DNA from: Nelumbo lutea
Lineage: Eukaryota > Streptophyta > Magnoliopsida > Proteales > Nelumbonaceae
Reading direction: 5' to 3'
Assembly: GCA_022828595.1 (NCBI GenBank)
Contig: JAKGHH010000003.1
Location: 15,810,934 to 15,874,933 of the forward strand
DNA length: 64,000 nt
Position numbers and translations under genes: made by a program
Part shown: one piece after another, positions 1 to 11,698 of the stretch
How positions within the stretch are numbered: the stretch's first letter is position 1
How the letters are laid out: each line of letters starts with the position of its first letter
The notes under the pieces: generated by a model
Database searches by the model: none
What the model saw: the letters and a program-made list of their open reading frames with translations, nothing else
What the model was told of the DNA's origin: nothing

Positions 1-506
1 ATGAAATAAAATTCATATTTTTCTTCCAATTTGTTATTCACTCACTTTGAGTCTTTGTCTTCTCGACTTCTTATTTGGTTATGTATTATTTTTTTCATCT
101 ATTTGTTAGATTTTTTTTTTCAAATAATTCACAAAGGAAAGTTAAATATTTTAATTTTACTTAAAAAAAATAGTCTGGCCTTGATTCGGCACACATCCAA
201 GGCCCGGCCTATGGCACAGCATGGCACGGCCTGCAGCCTACCGGGATCCCCCCCAAATTATCCCTGAGAGGGCAGCACGACACAGCCCGCACTTTACCTG
301 AGCCGGCACAACCCGTTTTACACCTCTAATCCAACCCTGAATTGATTCCGTCGGTCATGCATCCGTGTCCAGCCCTAGAGCCTCCGCTGCCCACCCCAGC
401 ATAATTCAACTCTGTATTGGCTCCCCCTGTATTTGACCAGCCCGCACCTTGATTGCACTCGTGTCCGTTGCCCATTTCCAGTCAAGCAGGAAACAAACTC
501 CTGTAT
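1..506. other. No gene recognised (left edge)
   Basis: The first 170 bases are AT-rich and followed by a GC-richer stretch (about 180-430) with repeated GGCACGGCC-like words. It looks like old transposon sequence but has no terminal repeats I can define. Short open frames here show no recognisable protein similarity. Confidence 0.4.
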
Positions 507-893
507 CTACTCTTTCATGGCGGAAAGCTCATTAGTTGTACACTTGTTATTTTCCAATCCTCTCGGAAGCATCGTCTCACATTTCTTGATTATCGAAATC
601 TTCTTGTATCTTTTGCGGATGAAATGGCTACTTTCATGCACTATGTGCACGAGTACCATTTTAGCTTCTTCCTGGCGACTTAGGCCATTGGTTATCATCG
701 CCGTGGCACAACCAACGCGTAAGATGCAATTGGTGACGAGCATCGAGCGGTCATAGCCAAAATACCGATTCATTCTGATATTCTTGGTTCCTATGATGAG
801 CGCATACCTGATATGCTTGTTGTAGTTCAAGAGCATAGTGGCCATGTCAACAGACATAACACCTAAGCTACAACCCATGCCAGAGTTATATCG
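507..893 (-). pseudogene. 3-ketoacyl-CoA synthase (KCS/FAE1-type) pseudogene fragment
   Basis: The minus-strand frame contains GMGCSLGV, then YALIIGTKNI, NRYFGYDRSMLVTNCILRVG and a short Ala/Ile/Thr stretch before LVHIV. This follows the order of the KCS core: GMGCSAG with the active-site Cys, then STENIT..WYFGN..SMLxPNCLFRxGGAA, then a LVHTVRTH-like block. KCS enzymes condense malonyl-CoA with long-chain acyl-CoA in the ER to make very-long-chain fatty acids for wax and suberin. Only about 75 residues of the family's roughly 500 align. The frame upstream of GMGCS is broken, and after LVHIV similarity decays to a stop at about 507. The catalytic His/Asn region is absent. I infer a dead, truncated copy. 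It is not a shadow of the plus-strand frames, which show no family similarity. Confidence 0.72.
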
Positions 894-1906
894 CTAGCAA
901 CGGGCCAAATTGGCTGCAGAAGAATGGGTTCCACTCTTTGATGAGATCCACCTGACATGACCCTTTGGTTTTGCAAAGTCAACTTAGAAAACCCCAAACT
1001 TGAGGAAATCCAATGCTAAACGATTTTTGTGATAATTAATTCCGGGATTAAAGATTCAATGGTAAATGAATTTCGTGGCAAGACCACCGCAAACAGGAGA
1101 AGCTTTCCATGATAATTTTGTAGCGATGAAAGGTAATTTTGGGTTAGTTGGAGCGAAAAATTTAGTAAGGTATTTTGGTAATTTAACACCTTCTATCTGA
1201 TTTCACGGCTGATGGAGCGTTTGTCGCAATGTACAAGTTCAGGGGGGGTCTTTGTTGCAAAAAAAGTATAGGAAGGTCTTTATCATCGACCCCATAATAC
1301 AGGGGGGGTCCATGTCAAGTTTCTAAACTAAAGTTTTAATTTTATTTTGAAAAGCATGCCAAAACCAAACTTTTTTTTTTTGGTGAACATTTTTGACTTT
1401 GACTATTTCAAGAGACATGGCATATTATGAGAGTCAGGATCACCTGCCAACAAAAAACATTCTCACCCTCTACCAATATGATCTCACATTGTACATCTCA
1501 TATATGGCGGGACTCACTTTTATGATGGGTCTAATCTTATGGTGAAATATGCGATATTGAATCAAATTGGTAGAGGGTTGGAACTTATTTTATTGACAAA
1601 AGATCCTTAACTCATATTATGAATGGTGGGTTGAAATAACACTTTTCGAGTCTGTATTAAATTTCAATCTTTGCTTTACCCTTTTACTATATCAAATATG
1701 GATCTCTTGAGAGTAAAAATCGTATACACACACCCTAAGAAGGTGCACCTAGCTATATATTGGAATATATGTACATATAGGTTAATTTCAGTACTATGTT
1801 AAATTCACGAAAAGATACTGGGAATTTTATAGTTCTGCCATTGTAAAACATATTCCTTTGCCATTTGCCATAGAGTTAACATTTTACATACAAATATTGG
1901 TAATAT
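894..1906. other. Intergenic, no gene recognised
   Basis: AT-rich sequence with old repeat traces. Around 1240-1320 the phrase CAGGGGGGTC occurs twice, about 60 bases apart, as in decayed foldback MITEs. I see no coding signal and no RNA gene. Confidence 0.4.
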
Positions 1907-1915
1907 GATATTAAT

Positions 1916-2667
1916 GAAGGGTGATTTGGCTGATCTACCAGAAAGAGATGCGTGGTAAGTCCGAATCATTTGGTGACACCTCGGTATCACGTGGAGCAGG
2001 TCGGTTAAATTATAAACGACTTAAACCAATTTATTTGACTTACATCTCGACCTGGTAAAGATTGCAGATCGCCCCTTCAATAAGGTGGCACACATCACTT
2101 CAGGAGAGCCAGCCAAGGACCTCAGAGGCCGGCTTGACCCGATCTAAGTAGCCAAGGATTTGATTAGCTAGCGGACATCCGGGGTACTGAGCTATCAACC
2201 TACGTGATGGATCACCCTTATCTAGGGTGGTATACCTTTCGGTCCTGAGATAACTGGTGACATGTTATCCACTTGGTGTGAACTATCCCGGCTCTCACAC
2301 TACTCGGAGAAACAGGATGAGGATCACTGCCCATATTGGGTGACACGTCTCGAAGGTAACGGACTGATAAGGCCCGGCGTGCCTGGATATCCCAGACACG
2401 AAACTTGGACCTCAACACCTATAAAAGGATTTCAACACTCTTTTCACAACATATACACGATTAAGTGCAAACAATCTATTTTCTAACTTTTTATTCTCCA
2501 TTGCTCTCTTGCTCACTTTAGTTCAGCTAATTTAAACATTACAATGCTCACCCTAAGTCCAAACCCTCGGACACTCTGATTTTGTCTATCTTACAGATCG
2601 GTCTGTCGACCTTAGCACTCGTCGTCCAAGCTGTCTTCCAGAAAACGGACGATTTCGAGCAGCATCA
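1916..2667. mobile_element. Putative solo LTR-like or other insertion flanked by a 9-bp direct repeat
   Basis: A 752-bp block of higher GC content than its surroundings is bracketed by the direct repeat GATATTAAT (1907-1915 and 2668-2676). Its right part resembles an LTR promoter: a TATAAAAG box at about 2420-2427, followed by a pyrimidine-rich stretch. No open frame of note lies inside. An LTR would normally leave a 5-bp duplication, so the 9-bp repeat fits Mutator-type insertion better, but I see no terminal inverted repeats. The class is uncertain. Confidence 0.4.
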
Positions 2668-2676
2668 GATATTAAT

Positions 2677-5094
2677 CATTAATCACAAACTTATGAAATT
2701 AATCTAAGTAAAATTGTCGCATGCACTAATATATAAGAAAAAAAAGTTCCCTACTGGGTTCCCTATATGACCTGCCATATATATGCCAAGTAGTGGGATG
2801 ATATGGCCAATCAAAGACATCCACCAAATAGGGGGGATCATCTGGATTGGCCACCTGTACATAAACCTTGTAATCTGGCATTCTATTAGCACTTTGTCAA
2901 GTAATGTTGGCCATTGAAAATTTTATTAGTGTGATGTTGAATTTGACTAAAAGATGAATTTATTAAGACAACATGACGAAGGTTTTGGGGCTCAAATTTT
3001 CTCCATTAACAAAACTTAATAAAGGAAAACATGGGGCCATTTGGAATTGCAAACAAAATTTTTCATTATTTAGTCTTCTTCACTAAATTGAAGACCTGAT
3101 TATGTTTATATCACATACTCAGCTGATGCAGTAAAGAAATTCACTGTAAAATTAATCAACTGTACATGTTAGAAATTCACTCGATCTGTGTTTCCAGCTT
3201 TGGATAATAATCATGTGGGAGCTAGAATGGTCACAAAGAAAATGGTGTGACTTGTGAGCCCCACCCTTATCACTTATTTATCCAGAATGACTCATAAAAG
3301 ATGTATCTCAGCTTTTTGATTTTTTTGGGAGGGGGGCATTTAACAAAATAAAGACGGTACCATTTACTTACTCAATAATTAGAACGGACATATTTAAGTA
3401 AATTGTGTGAGCCCTACATTGACCCAAAAAATTGTGACACTTAAAAAAAAAATGTGTCAGCTTTCCAATTGCTTGGATCTTTCTCGTTGAGAAGCAAGTG
3501 AAGAGAACATCTTGTCTCCGCCCATATATCCAATCCAGCTAACGTTGATTAGTTCATTGGCTGAAAGCTAACAAAACTAAGTAATGCTTGAATTTCATCC
3601 CAATGATAAATTGATAATCATCACTATATCTGGCCCAAAATTTGAGGCAATCCAAAGCTGTATTTGCTTTTCCAATGATCCCTATCTTTTATTTTATTCT
3701 GGTATGCATATGTTTTTTGGAATCCTTTCACAATTATTGGTTGCACTGGGAAAAATGAAGATGACAAGAACCTGGTTTCCATAGATGATTCTTCTTCAAT
3801 AGATCATTCAGGCGGTTGTTGATATCCTTTTGCTTTTGTTTAATCCAACTAGATGGATTTGAATTGTAGACTTTGTTGTTATTATTGTGTAAAAAGGACA
3901 GCCCAGTGCATAGGATTAAAAGTTTTGAGCCTCCGATCAATGTGGGTCTGGGAAGGAACAGATGTAGAGGTTTTATTGATATTATTGCGTAATTAATATT
4001 TTCTTTTTTCCGGATAAAATGAGCAATTATGCTCAATTTTTTTTGTATTTATGACTCAGTTTTGAAAAAATAGAAATACAAATATATACAATACGAAATC
4101 ATACAAAATATAAGGTTATGATCTCTCTCTCTTTCTATATATATATATATATATATACTAACAAACTGAGCCAATTATGCATATCCAAAGCTATTGTTGA
4201 CACCTATCCTAAATTATTCACCACTAAGTAATGTTGATACTTGGAACATTGTGTAGATAAAATAAAATGGAGTAGAATTTGAAGCACGCACACTGAATGA
4301 AAAAGGCTAATTGATCACTTCCTGGGGACCATTATCCGTGATGACCACCATGTATCATTCATTCATTCACCTTTCTCAACAACAGCTGTGCATAATTAAG
4401 TCGATATTTCCACTCTTTCTCTTCCCTTTCCAGTGGCTTCATTTCATCATGTTTTACATATATTCAATTGCCTTTTCCAGTCACCCGGCCCAAACCATAA
4501 ATTCTTAATTTATATGGGTTCAAGACCACCATGAGGATGGTGGATCACGTACGGTCACAGCATTCAAAATTAGTGTTTTAAGACTTGGACCAAACCGGAT
4601 AGTCGGACCGTGAAAATTAGGAACAGATGGCCTTTTTGGGGTGGGTCCCGATTAAAATGGTTTTGGCAGTCTTTCACGGGCCGAACAGGTGAACCACCCA
4701 GTTAACCAGTAAAACTGGGACCCATTGGTACTCATGCGCGGCCTGCTTTTAGTCCAGTCCAAGTCTTCAAGCATTGCATAAAATACTCCTTTTTTTTTTT
4801 TTTTTTTCCTTCATTTGATAGCCGGTGTCCCTGCCTACTTATTGAGGGGTTGGAAAAGCTCAATCCTTGTAGAGGAGGACAAAGAAATATTTATCCTTTC
4901 ATCTGTCCTTACCTTACCTAACTTGGAAATAGCTTAAGCATGTCAATTCTCATGGAGTTTCTTGTTTCAGTTTTTTCAGAGAACTTTGACGGTTAAAAAA
5001 AATTCTTATGTTTTGAACAAAATTCCTATCTCCCAATTCAATATAAATATGAATATGGATTTGAGTACATCCCTTTTTTAAGGAAAAAACAAGG
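2677..5094. other. Intergenic, simple repeats only
   Basis: No gene recognised. It contains an AT dinucleotide run (about 4137-4157) and a poly-T run (about 4791-4808). A GC-richer block at about 4575-4760 (CGGACCG, CCAGTTAACC words) resembles the decayed repeats seen again at 23050-23170, 24265-24360 and 57590-57810. Confidence 0.4.
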
Positions 5095-6680
5095 AAATAG
5101 CAGTTAGAGCTTGGCTGCCTACTGTTAATTGGCACAAGTTCATTTGGAAGACTTAAGCTCCCCACAAAAATTGATTTCTTTTTCTTTTTTTTTTCTTGTG
5201 GAGAATTATACATGGTGCTATCCCTGTAGGTGATTTCATAACTAAAAAAGGTAATACTCTTGTTTGTAAATGCTGTTGCTGTTGCGTGCACCAACTTGAT
5301 ACTTTCAATAGTTTCAACCACTTATTTGCTAATTATCTTAAGGCTTCTTTGGTTTCAGGAATAGGAATCTGAATGGGTTATTCTGATTTCAATTGTTTGG
5401 TTGGATGACATTAAAATCCTGTTTTCATTCCTTGTGGAAAGGCATTCCCTCTCATGAGGGAATGGTCATTCCCTCCCCCTCCTTTGGGAATAAAATCTCA
5501 TTTCAGCTGATTTCAATTCTCACTCTGATTCCTGTCTGACCCAAACAGATTATGGGAATAGATCATTCCGATTTTAATTTTGAAGGATTTTGATTCTGGT
5601 TCCAATTTTGACTGCAAAACAAACAGAGCCTTAGTTCTCTTTTTGATGCATCTTTTATTTTTTTAATTTCAGTTTTAAGTATAATTTTATATATGTTATT
5701 TAATAAAAAAGAGGTTCTAGAAAACACTTGTAAACAGGTGTATCTGGCACCCAAAGATATGATATGATTTGCCCAATATGAGACATACTGTATCCATACT
5801 TTGACTTTGTCAAATACATCCAATCATGAGCATTCTTCCATCTGTTATGTGGGTTTTATAGAATGAAAGATGTAAACACATCTTATTAGATGGTAAGAGC
5901 ATACCTGCTTTAAACTTGGATCTTTCACTGCTGATCATAATTTTGGGCTATTCATTTGTTAAATATCTCTTCCAAGAGTTGAAAACTAAAAGGTCTAGGT
6001 GGATCAGTTAGAATTACCTGGTTAACCATCTTTTTAAACCGAATGACAATGGTGCTAGTAGAGGTAACTAACATGGGTTCTAGTGGTGGGAATGGTGTTG
6101 TTACAAATGCTTATGGAAAATTCCAATTGGTTTTTCACAATTATTATGGCTAAACTACTTCCATTCAAGTAGAATTCTTAGCCCTCTATGATGGTTTGAA
6201 ATATTTGCTGTTTAGACCATGGCATTTTAAACTTGTAAGTTGAAAATGATAATGAAGGGCAACACCAATTGTCTATGGACTATTCTAGAAGGAGCAAGCT
6301 CCTCCTCTCTTCTCTCTTTCATGCACATTCATTTCTTACACTCTAAGAGCAGGAAATAAGTGTGCAGACTATCTTGCAAATAAGGGCATCGAAAAAGATT
6401 CTCTTCAAGGATTTTCATAGCAATCCTACATTTTGCCTAAAATGATCGTTTTTTGTTTTATATAGTTTTTTGTATGTCTGTTCTCTATGTTTTAATCATT
6501 TTTATTGTAATGATGGGTTGGGCTGAATGTGCAAGGGAGAAACTCTTGTATTTTGGATTGGGGCAAGAGGGACTACATGCATTTTTCCCTCTTAACCTTT
6601 TTTTTTTTTTATTTATCTTTGAAAATGGTTAATAAAATTCTCCTCCGCTGGAGTAAAGTTGGGGGTTCAAAAAACAAATT
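5095..6680 (+). mobile_element. Degenerate LINE 3' end (zf-RVT and RNase H), with a nested MITE
   Basis: The plus strand at about 5203-5320 encodes a zf-RVT-like segment (WRIIHGAIPVGDFITKKG followed by clustered Cys and a His). At about 6060-6420 it encodes an RVT_3-type RNase H (GSSGGNGVVTNAYGKFQ, VEFLALYDGLKYL), interrupted by stops. This domain order is typical of the C-terminus of plant L1-type LINE polyproteins. A MITE (5341-5630) is inserted between the two segments. No poly-A tail or target duplication could be fixed. The copy is inactive. Confidence 0.65.
5341..5630. mobile_element. PIF/Harbinger (Tourist-like) MITE, 290 bp
   Basis: The termini are imperfect inverted repeats: AGGCTTCTTTGGTTT on the left, and GGCTCTGTTTGTTTTG when the right end is reverse-complemented. 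They are flanked by TTA (5338-5340 and 5631-5633), the target preferred by PIF/Harbinger elements. A homologous element occurs at about 22301-22596, sharing GAGGGAATGG, TTTGGGAAT-type and TTATGGGA segments. Non-coding. Confidence 0.7.
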
Positions 6681-7367
6681 GTTATTGTTATTATAGAAGC
6701 CAAAACTTTGGGGTTATTTTCATCTTTTGAAACAAGTACTTGCTGTCTCATTATTAGAGGCATGCATCTTTAATTTTTGAGTCTTGCGTGCAGTAGACAA
6801 GCTGTTCCTCCATTCCTTTGACATGTTTTTCACCTACCTCCTAATGTTTATATGACTGGTATCACGGAATTGGATGCATATTATCAGAAGAAGATTGAAA
6901 AGGAAAGATAAATGAACCCTTCACATTATGAATCTTCAAGAACTTGGTCTTCTAAGATTAAAAACATAAGTTACGAGTTATGAGATTAACAGAAGAACGC
7001 CGTAGGAAGAATTCTGAGATTCTGAAATTCAGAAAGTTACCATGTTGATCTTGTGAAGTGAGGATCACTCATTAGGAATTAGAAATTTAGAATCTATATT
7101 TCATTTACCAGCTCATTTTGTCTCTTTTCATTCAGTACCGATCAAGATTTTCTCAAGCTGATCTACATGGAGGAATTCGTAATAGTTTACTCTTTGATCA
7201 GAATTCTTGCCGGAACGTCAAAGAGCTTTCTTCATGAACGTGGCCCCTACGGACTTTCTTTAATGTCTTGTCCATGTGGACCCTTTTAGCTTTACTAAGT
7301 GACAGATGCCTTAGTTTGCTAATCAATCAACCAACCTTGCCAGACATGGCTTACCCAATGATTTTTC

Positions 7368-7398
<31 letters not shown>

Positions 7399-8722
7399 GA
7401 GTGAGTTAGACGTCACGAGTACTTTTTACATATGCATATTTTATTTATCGCATTTATAGCTCATCTACCTTCACTTTAAGTGTCACCTCTTGACCCCATT
7501 GTGCACATGGCTAGCTCCATCTCTGCTTTCCTTGTTTCTTCCGTTATCCTGTGGGTTCCTTTCCGAGGAAATACTTTTGACGAACAACTTCGCTACAGAG
7601 AAATGATTTATAGTTGTATTTGGTGTTGCAGTTCGGCAATCACAAATACAATAATGGTAGGAAGTAGGAACATGGGAGGAGTTAAAATTTTTCATTACTT
7701 TTTGCGATTTTTAGCAATGTTGCGGATGATGTGGGCCCAATCCAACTGGATTGGTCATGTGACCAAGTGCCAAATTCTTGCATCTCTGCATTCGATTGTG
7801 CATTAGTTTTTTTTTTTTTTATTCTTTCCTTTTCAATGAATGTTGGATTTTTAATGTCCAAATATGCCATATGGTGAGGGAGTTTAATTCAAGAGCCCGG
7901 ATCTCTTGAAACATTGAGAGCCTGATTGGACAGAGGTCTTCTGTGTTGAGTGAGCCTCATCAGAGAAGCTAGCTGAGATTGCTTCACCGAAATGTTGATT
8001 TTATGGTTCATCTAGGCCTACTTTCGGCTTTCTGGATTTTTATCAAATATGACTCCATGGGGTTCCAGCCTTCCAGGTTTCTCAGCTCATGTAGTACCAT
8101 AAATCATTGCGTGAAAATCCTCCCAAAGTAAAGCATGTCATCCAACCATACATTGAAAATACATTCCATCCTTGTAAATTAAATTCATTGAGAGATGTTT
8201 TCAATGTTCACCCGAATGTCTTGCTCTCAGGGTGTTGACATGCTTTTTTGCTTTTTAGGAAATCCTGTCTCCAATTTCAAACATCCTTTTACAAGTGGAG
8301 TTTCCTGTTGCTGTATGTACCACTGTTTCCCCATATCATTCAATAAGGTGATCACATATCAAAAGGTTGGTCTGTTTCAGATTAAAGAAGTATATTTAAC
8401 CATGAACAACAAACAGAGTTCCAGTCAAAGTTGGAGACTTTGAGTGCAATCTAAGTGATGTGGGATCGTCTCATTGATCAATGTATGACTGAAGCAACAT
8501 CTTCATACATACATACGAGATGGGCTTCAGTCAGTGCAAGACCTGTTAGAACAGCCTTTACAGCCATACATTAAAATTACTTATGTGTTTTATTTCTTGA
8601 GGAGATATTCTCAATATAAGGATATAAAGGCTATTTGAATGGACCCTGCACTGATTGATTCCGGTTTCCATACAAAGAGCAAAAGGGAGTTCCTTGAAGT
8701 GATATAATTAAATTGATAAGCA
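6681..8722. other. Intergenic, no gene recognised
   Basis: AT-rich sequence with poly-T runs (about 7381-7398 and 7807-7820). Short open frames at about 7480-7806 and 8195-8443 lack any recognisable domain, start context or exon structure. Confidence 0.4.
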
Positions 8723-9030
8723 TAGGCCCCGTTTGTTTTTTGGTAAGTTAATTACCCAGGTAAATGCAGTTATCTGGGTAAATTTTTCCTGGGGACGTTT
8801 ACTTGGGTAAGTGCATTTACCCATGTTCTTTTATTTCTCATGTAAAGAAGGCAATGCCCATTTTAGTCGTAAAAACCCATTACTAAAAAGGGCATTTTTG
8901 TCCCATTCAAGTGTTGGCAACTTCCCCCTAGGTGGGAAAGTTATTTACCCACCTAGGAGATGGGTCACTTATCCAGTTAAATGGATAATTGGTACCCAGG
9001 AAAATAAACTTTCCCTGTTCCCTACATAAA
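8723..9030. mobile_element. Possible MITE remnant
   Basis: It begins with GGCCCCGTTTGTTTTTTGG, a typical MITE end, and is filled with inverted and direct copies of TACCCAGGTAAAT-like words (about 8750-8830 and 8935-9000). The right terminus (CTTTCCCTGTTCCC) is only weakly complementary to the left, so the boundaries are approximate. Confidence 0.35.
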
Positions 9031-11698
9031 TCTAAAAAAAGAATATAAGATTCTTGATCAAAGGGAACCAAAATCCCATTAAATAACTTTTTCCTCTCTC
9101 AAAATTCCGAAAACAGAATGCCCCCCATAATATAATATTATACAGCTGGTGAAAACTTATGCCTAATGGAACACACAAATGTTCATGTTTAATTAGAATA
9201 TCAAAATCACATTGAATGGTCCCATTTGGGAGATCAATTGGGCTGAAAGATTCGGTTCAAATATATCGTAACCGTTAGTTTTATTATATACATTTAGATG
9301 GTAGAAACACTATTAATTTAAACATCATGTCATAAGCATGCGAAAATGGTGAGTTGGGGGACCAGTCATAACTAAACTTCTAGTCCAATGTCTATACATT
9401 CATACTGTAACATACATATATACATGCCTGCATGTATGTATACATACATAGTTACATATAGAGATAAGAATTATTTTATATTTATTATTTAGGTGAATTA
9501 AAAAGAAAATTTTAATTAATTGAAGGGCCGGCTACAATTAAATCTACCTCCCTTTTCTTTTAATTAGGACTACAGGGAACCACCCTCCCCACCCTCCTTG
9601 CTCCCCTTGGTTCCGTCATTGTCTCTGAAAGCTTCTTGGCTGTTGGATGGGGGGGTAGTTGGAGTTTAGTCATTTCATACACTTCACACATCTCTTACTC
9701 ATTGTCCCACTATATAAATTCAGTGCTGAAGGTAGAGTTATAGAGTGAGAAGGACTATTCAACCTCTTGACTTGGATCAGAAATCACGGAACAAAGTAAA
9801 AGAAAAACAGAAGAGGCAATGACGAGAACAGGGTGAATTTAAGGAACACTTCTAATACTTCACTATGGCCTTACTGTATAATTTTAGCCTTGCATGACAC
9901 TATGGCCTTACTGTATAATTTCACCCTTTACTTCTGATATCAGATGGATTTAATGAATTTCCGGCCTACATTATCATTACGGCATTAAAGGGAGAGCAAC
10001 CTCGGGATCCGCCACCTTACCAATATACATAAATGGTTGTTAGAGAATTGAATGGAACTAACATTGCACCTGCAAGTATGATCATTATGAACTGAGCGAG
10101 CGTGTCCTTCCAAATGACACTAATTCCTGCAGCTAGCTGCTTCAACACTTGTCATCCTCCCAAAGACTGAAAACTCCATTGTCACTGCTGAGACCCCTTT
10201 TACTCTAGTGGTGTGTTTTGTGTCATAATTCAACTGTGTTTGAGATTCATGCAATTGGGTAAGAATTTCTTCTTTATCAAAGCTTCGTTTGACCTGTTGG
10301 TGGATATAATATATAGATAGATATAACGTAATCTGGAACTGCTCTCAGTTTGTCCTTTATAGTTTGGCTTAAAAGAAACTTTTTAACTTATCTGGATTAT
10401 AACCTTCTCCATGAAACAGAGAACAACAAGCTGCATATCTAGACAATGCCGACAAGGCCACGAGGACAGGCCTGGTCTGGTCCGTCTGGAGATAATTTTG
10501 AGCTGTTTAACTACGCTTCTAACACAAACACTGGTAGTAGGGGCCTCAGCGCCGAAGATCCCAAAACAGACATACCGGACAAAGTATGCATTTCTAGTAT
10601 TTCACCAAATCAGCAGCTCCTTCATTCAAGGACGGAAGGATCATGGATCACGGGCAGATGGAAGAGAAAAGACCACCACGCAGGCAGCACTAAGCTAACT
10701 TTATTAAATCCTGTTGTCACGTGAGTTCAAGACTGTTCTCAACCTGGGACTGGGAGTCTTGGCTTTGTTATCCACCGTTGAGCGTTGAAGCAAATTAAGG
10801 TTAATAAGGGTCGGTCCCAACTCCCAAGGAGTTTTCTCTGGGCAACGACGACACACAGGGAATAAATTAAGCTTTCTACATTCAGTTTTGGGATAACATA
10901 CCAAATAAATAATCCAAAACACACAAGCTTCTCAGATGTAAATCCATACTACAGGCTACAGCAAGAAATATCAAATCTGGATGTGCTGAATAAGGGATGG
11001 AGGATGGAGATGGATGGGGCAAGGATGGCCATGAATTTGCACTCTGCTGCTCACCACAAATGAGACCAGTTAATTGGGTTTTATTTAATTTAGACGCTTT
11101 TCTTAGTTTTTAGCTGTTTAATTTCTTTTCGGATTACAGGCTACATGCTAGACAGCAGGACAGGAACCTAGAGAGTAGAGAACATGAACGCATATTAAAC
11201 TGCTCAAGAGTCGAGACTTACGGGTCGTCTCGTCTCAGACCACTCTCAGCCCCAGCCTAGCTTATATTGTGAACGCATAAACTACTGATCAAGATTCAAG
11301 AGAGCATGATGGAAAAATAATTTCATTGCAAAACATAAAATGGGTAGAACTATTTTGCCCCTTTTTCACGATGAAAACTTTCGTAAACTTTTGTTTTCCT
11401 TGCCATTTACATGAAAACAAATTAAAAGGCAGTGGAAAACAAAGTTTTCTCTGTAAAAGGGGCATCAGTTGAGAAAATTTTATGTCCATTTTACAGAGAA
11501 AAAAACACAACCTGAAGCTGAACTGAAAATATAAGTTCTTAATTATTATCTTTTGTGGAGATGCTAAGGTATAGGATCAGGATCACCACCTATATTTACC
11601 ATAGTTCCCCTGCATTATTCAAATGTGATTATTAACCATTAATAAGACGAACCGTGAAACTCTACTGCACAGGCTTCAACAACTGATGCCTTAGGCCC
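9031..11698. other. Intergenic, downstream of the PKS1-like gene
   Basis: No gene I can support. An open frame at 10446-10724 (92 codons, starting MPTRPRGQAWSG) resembles nothing I know and lacks supporting signals. The 3'UTR and polyadenylation region of the minus-strand PKS1-like gene must lie just left of 11699. Confidence 0.4.

Noticed and set aside
433..756. Plus-strand 107-codon frame
   Set aside because: It is antisense to the KCS fragment, which explains the conservation seen there.
10411..10724. Frame of 92-95 codons starting MKQRTTS / MPTRPRG
   Set aside because: No recognisable domain, two overlapping frames equally open, and no supporting start or splice signals.
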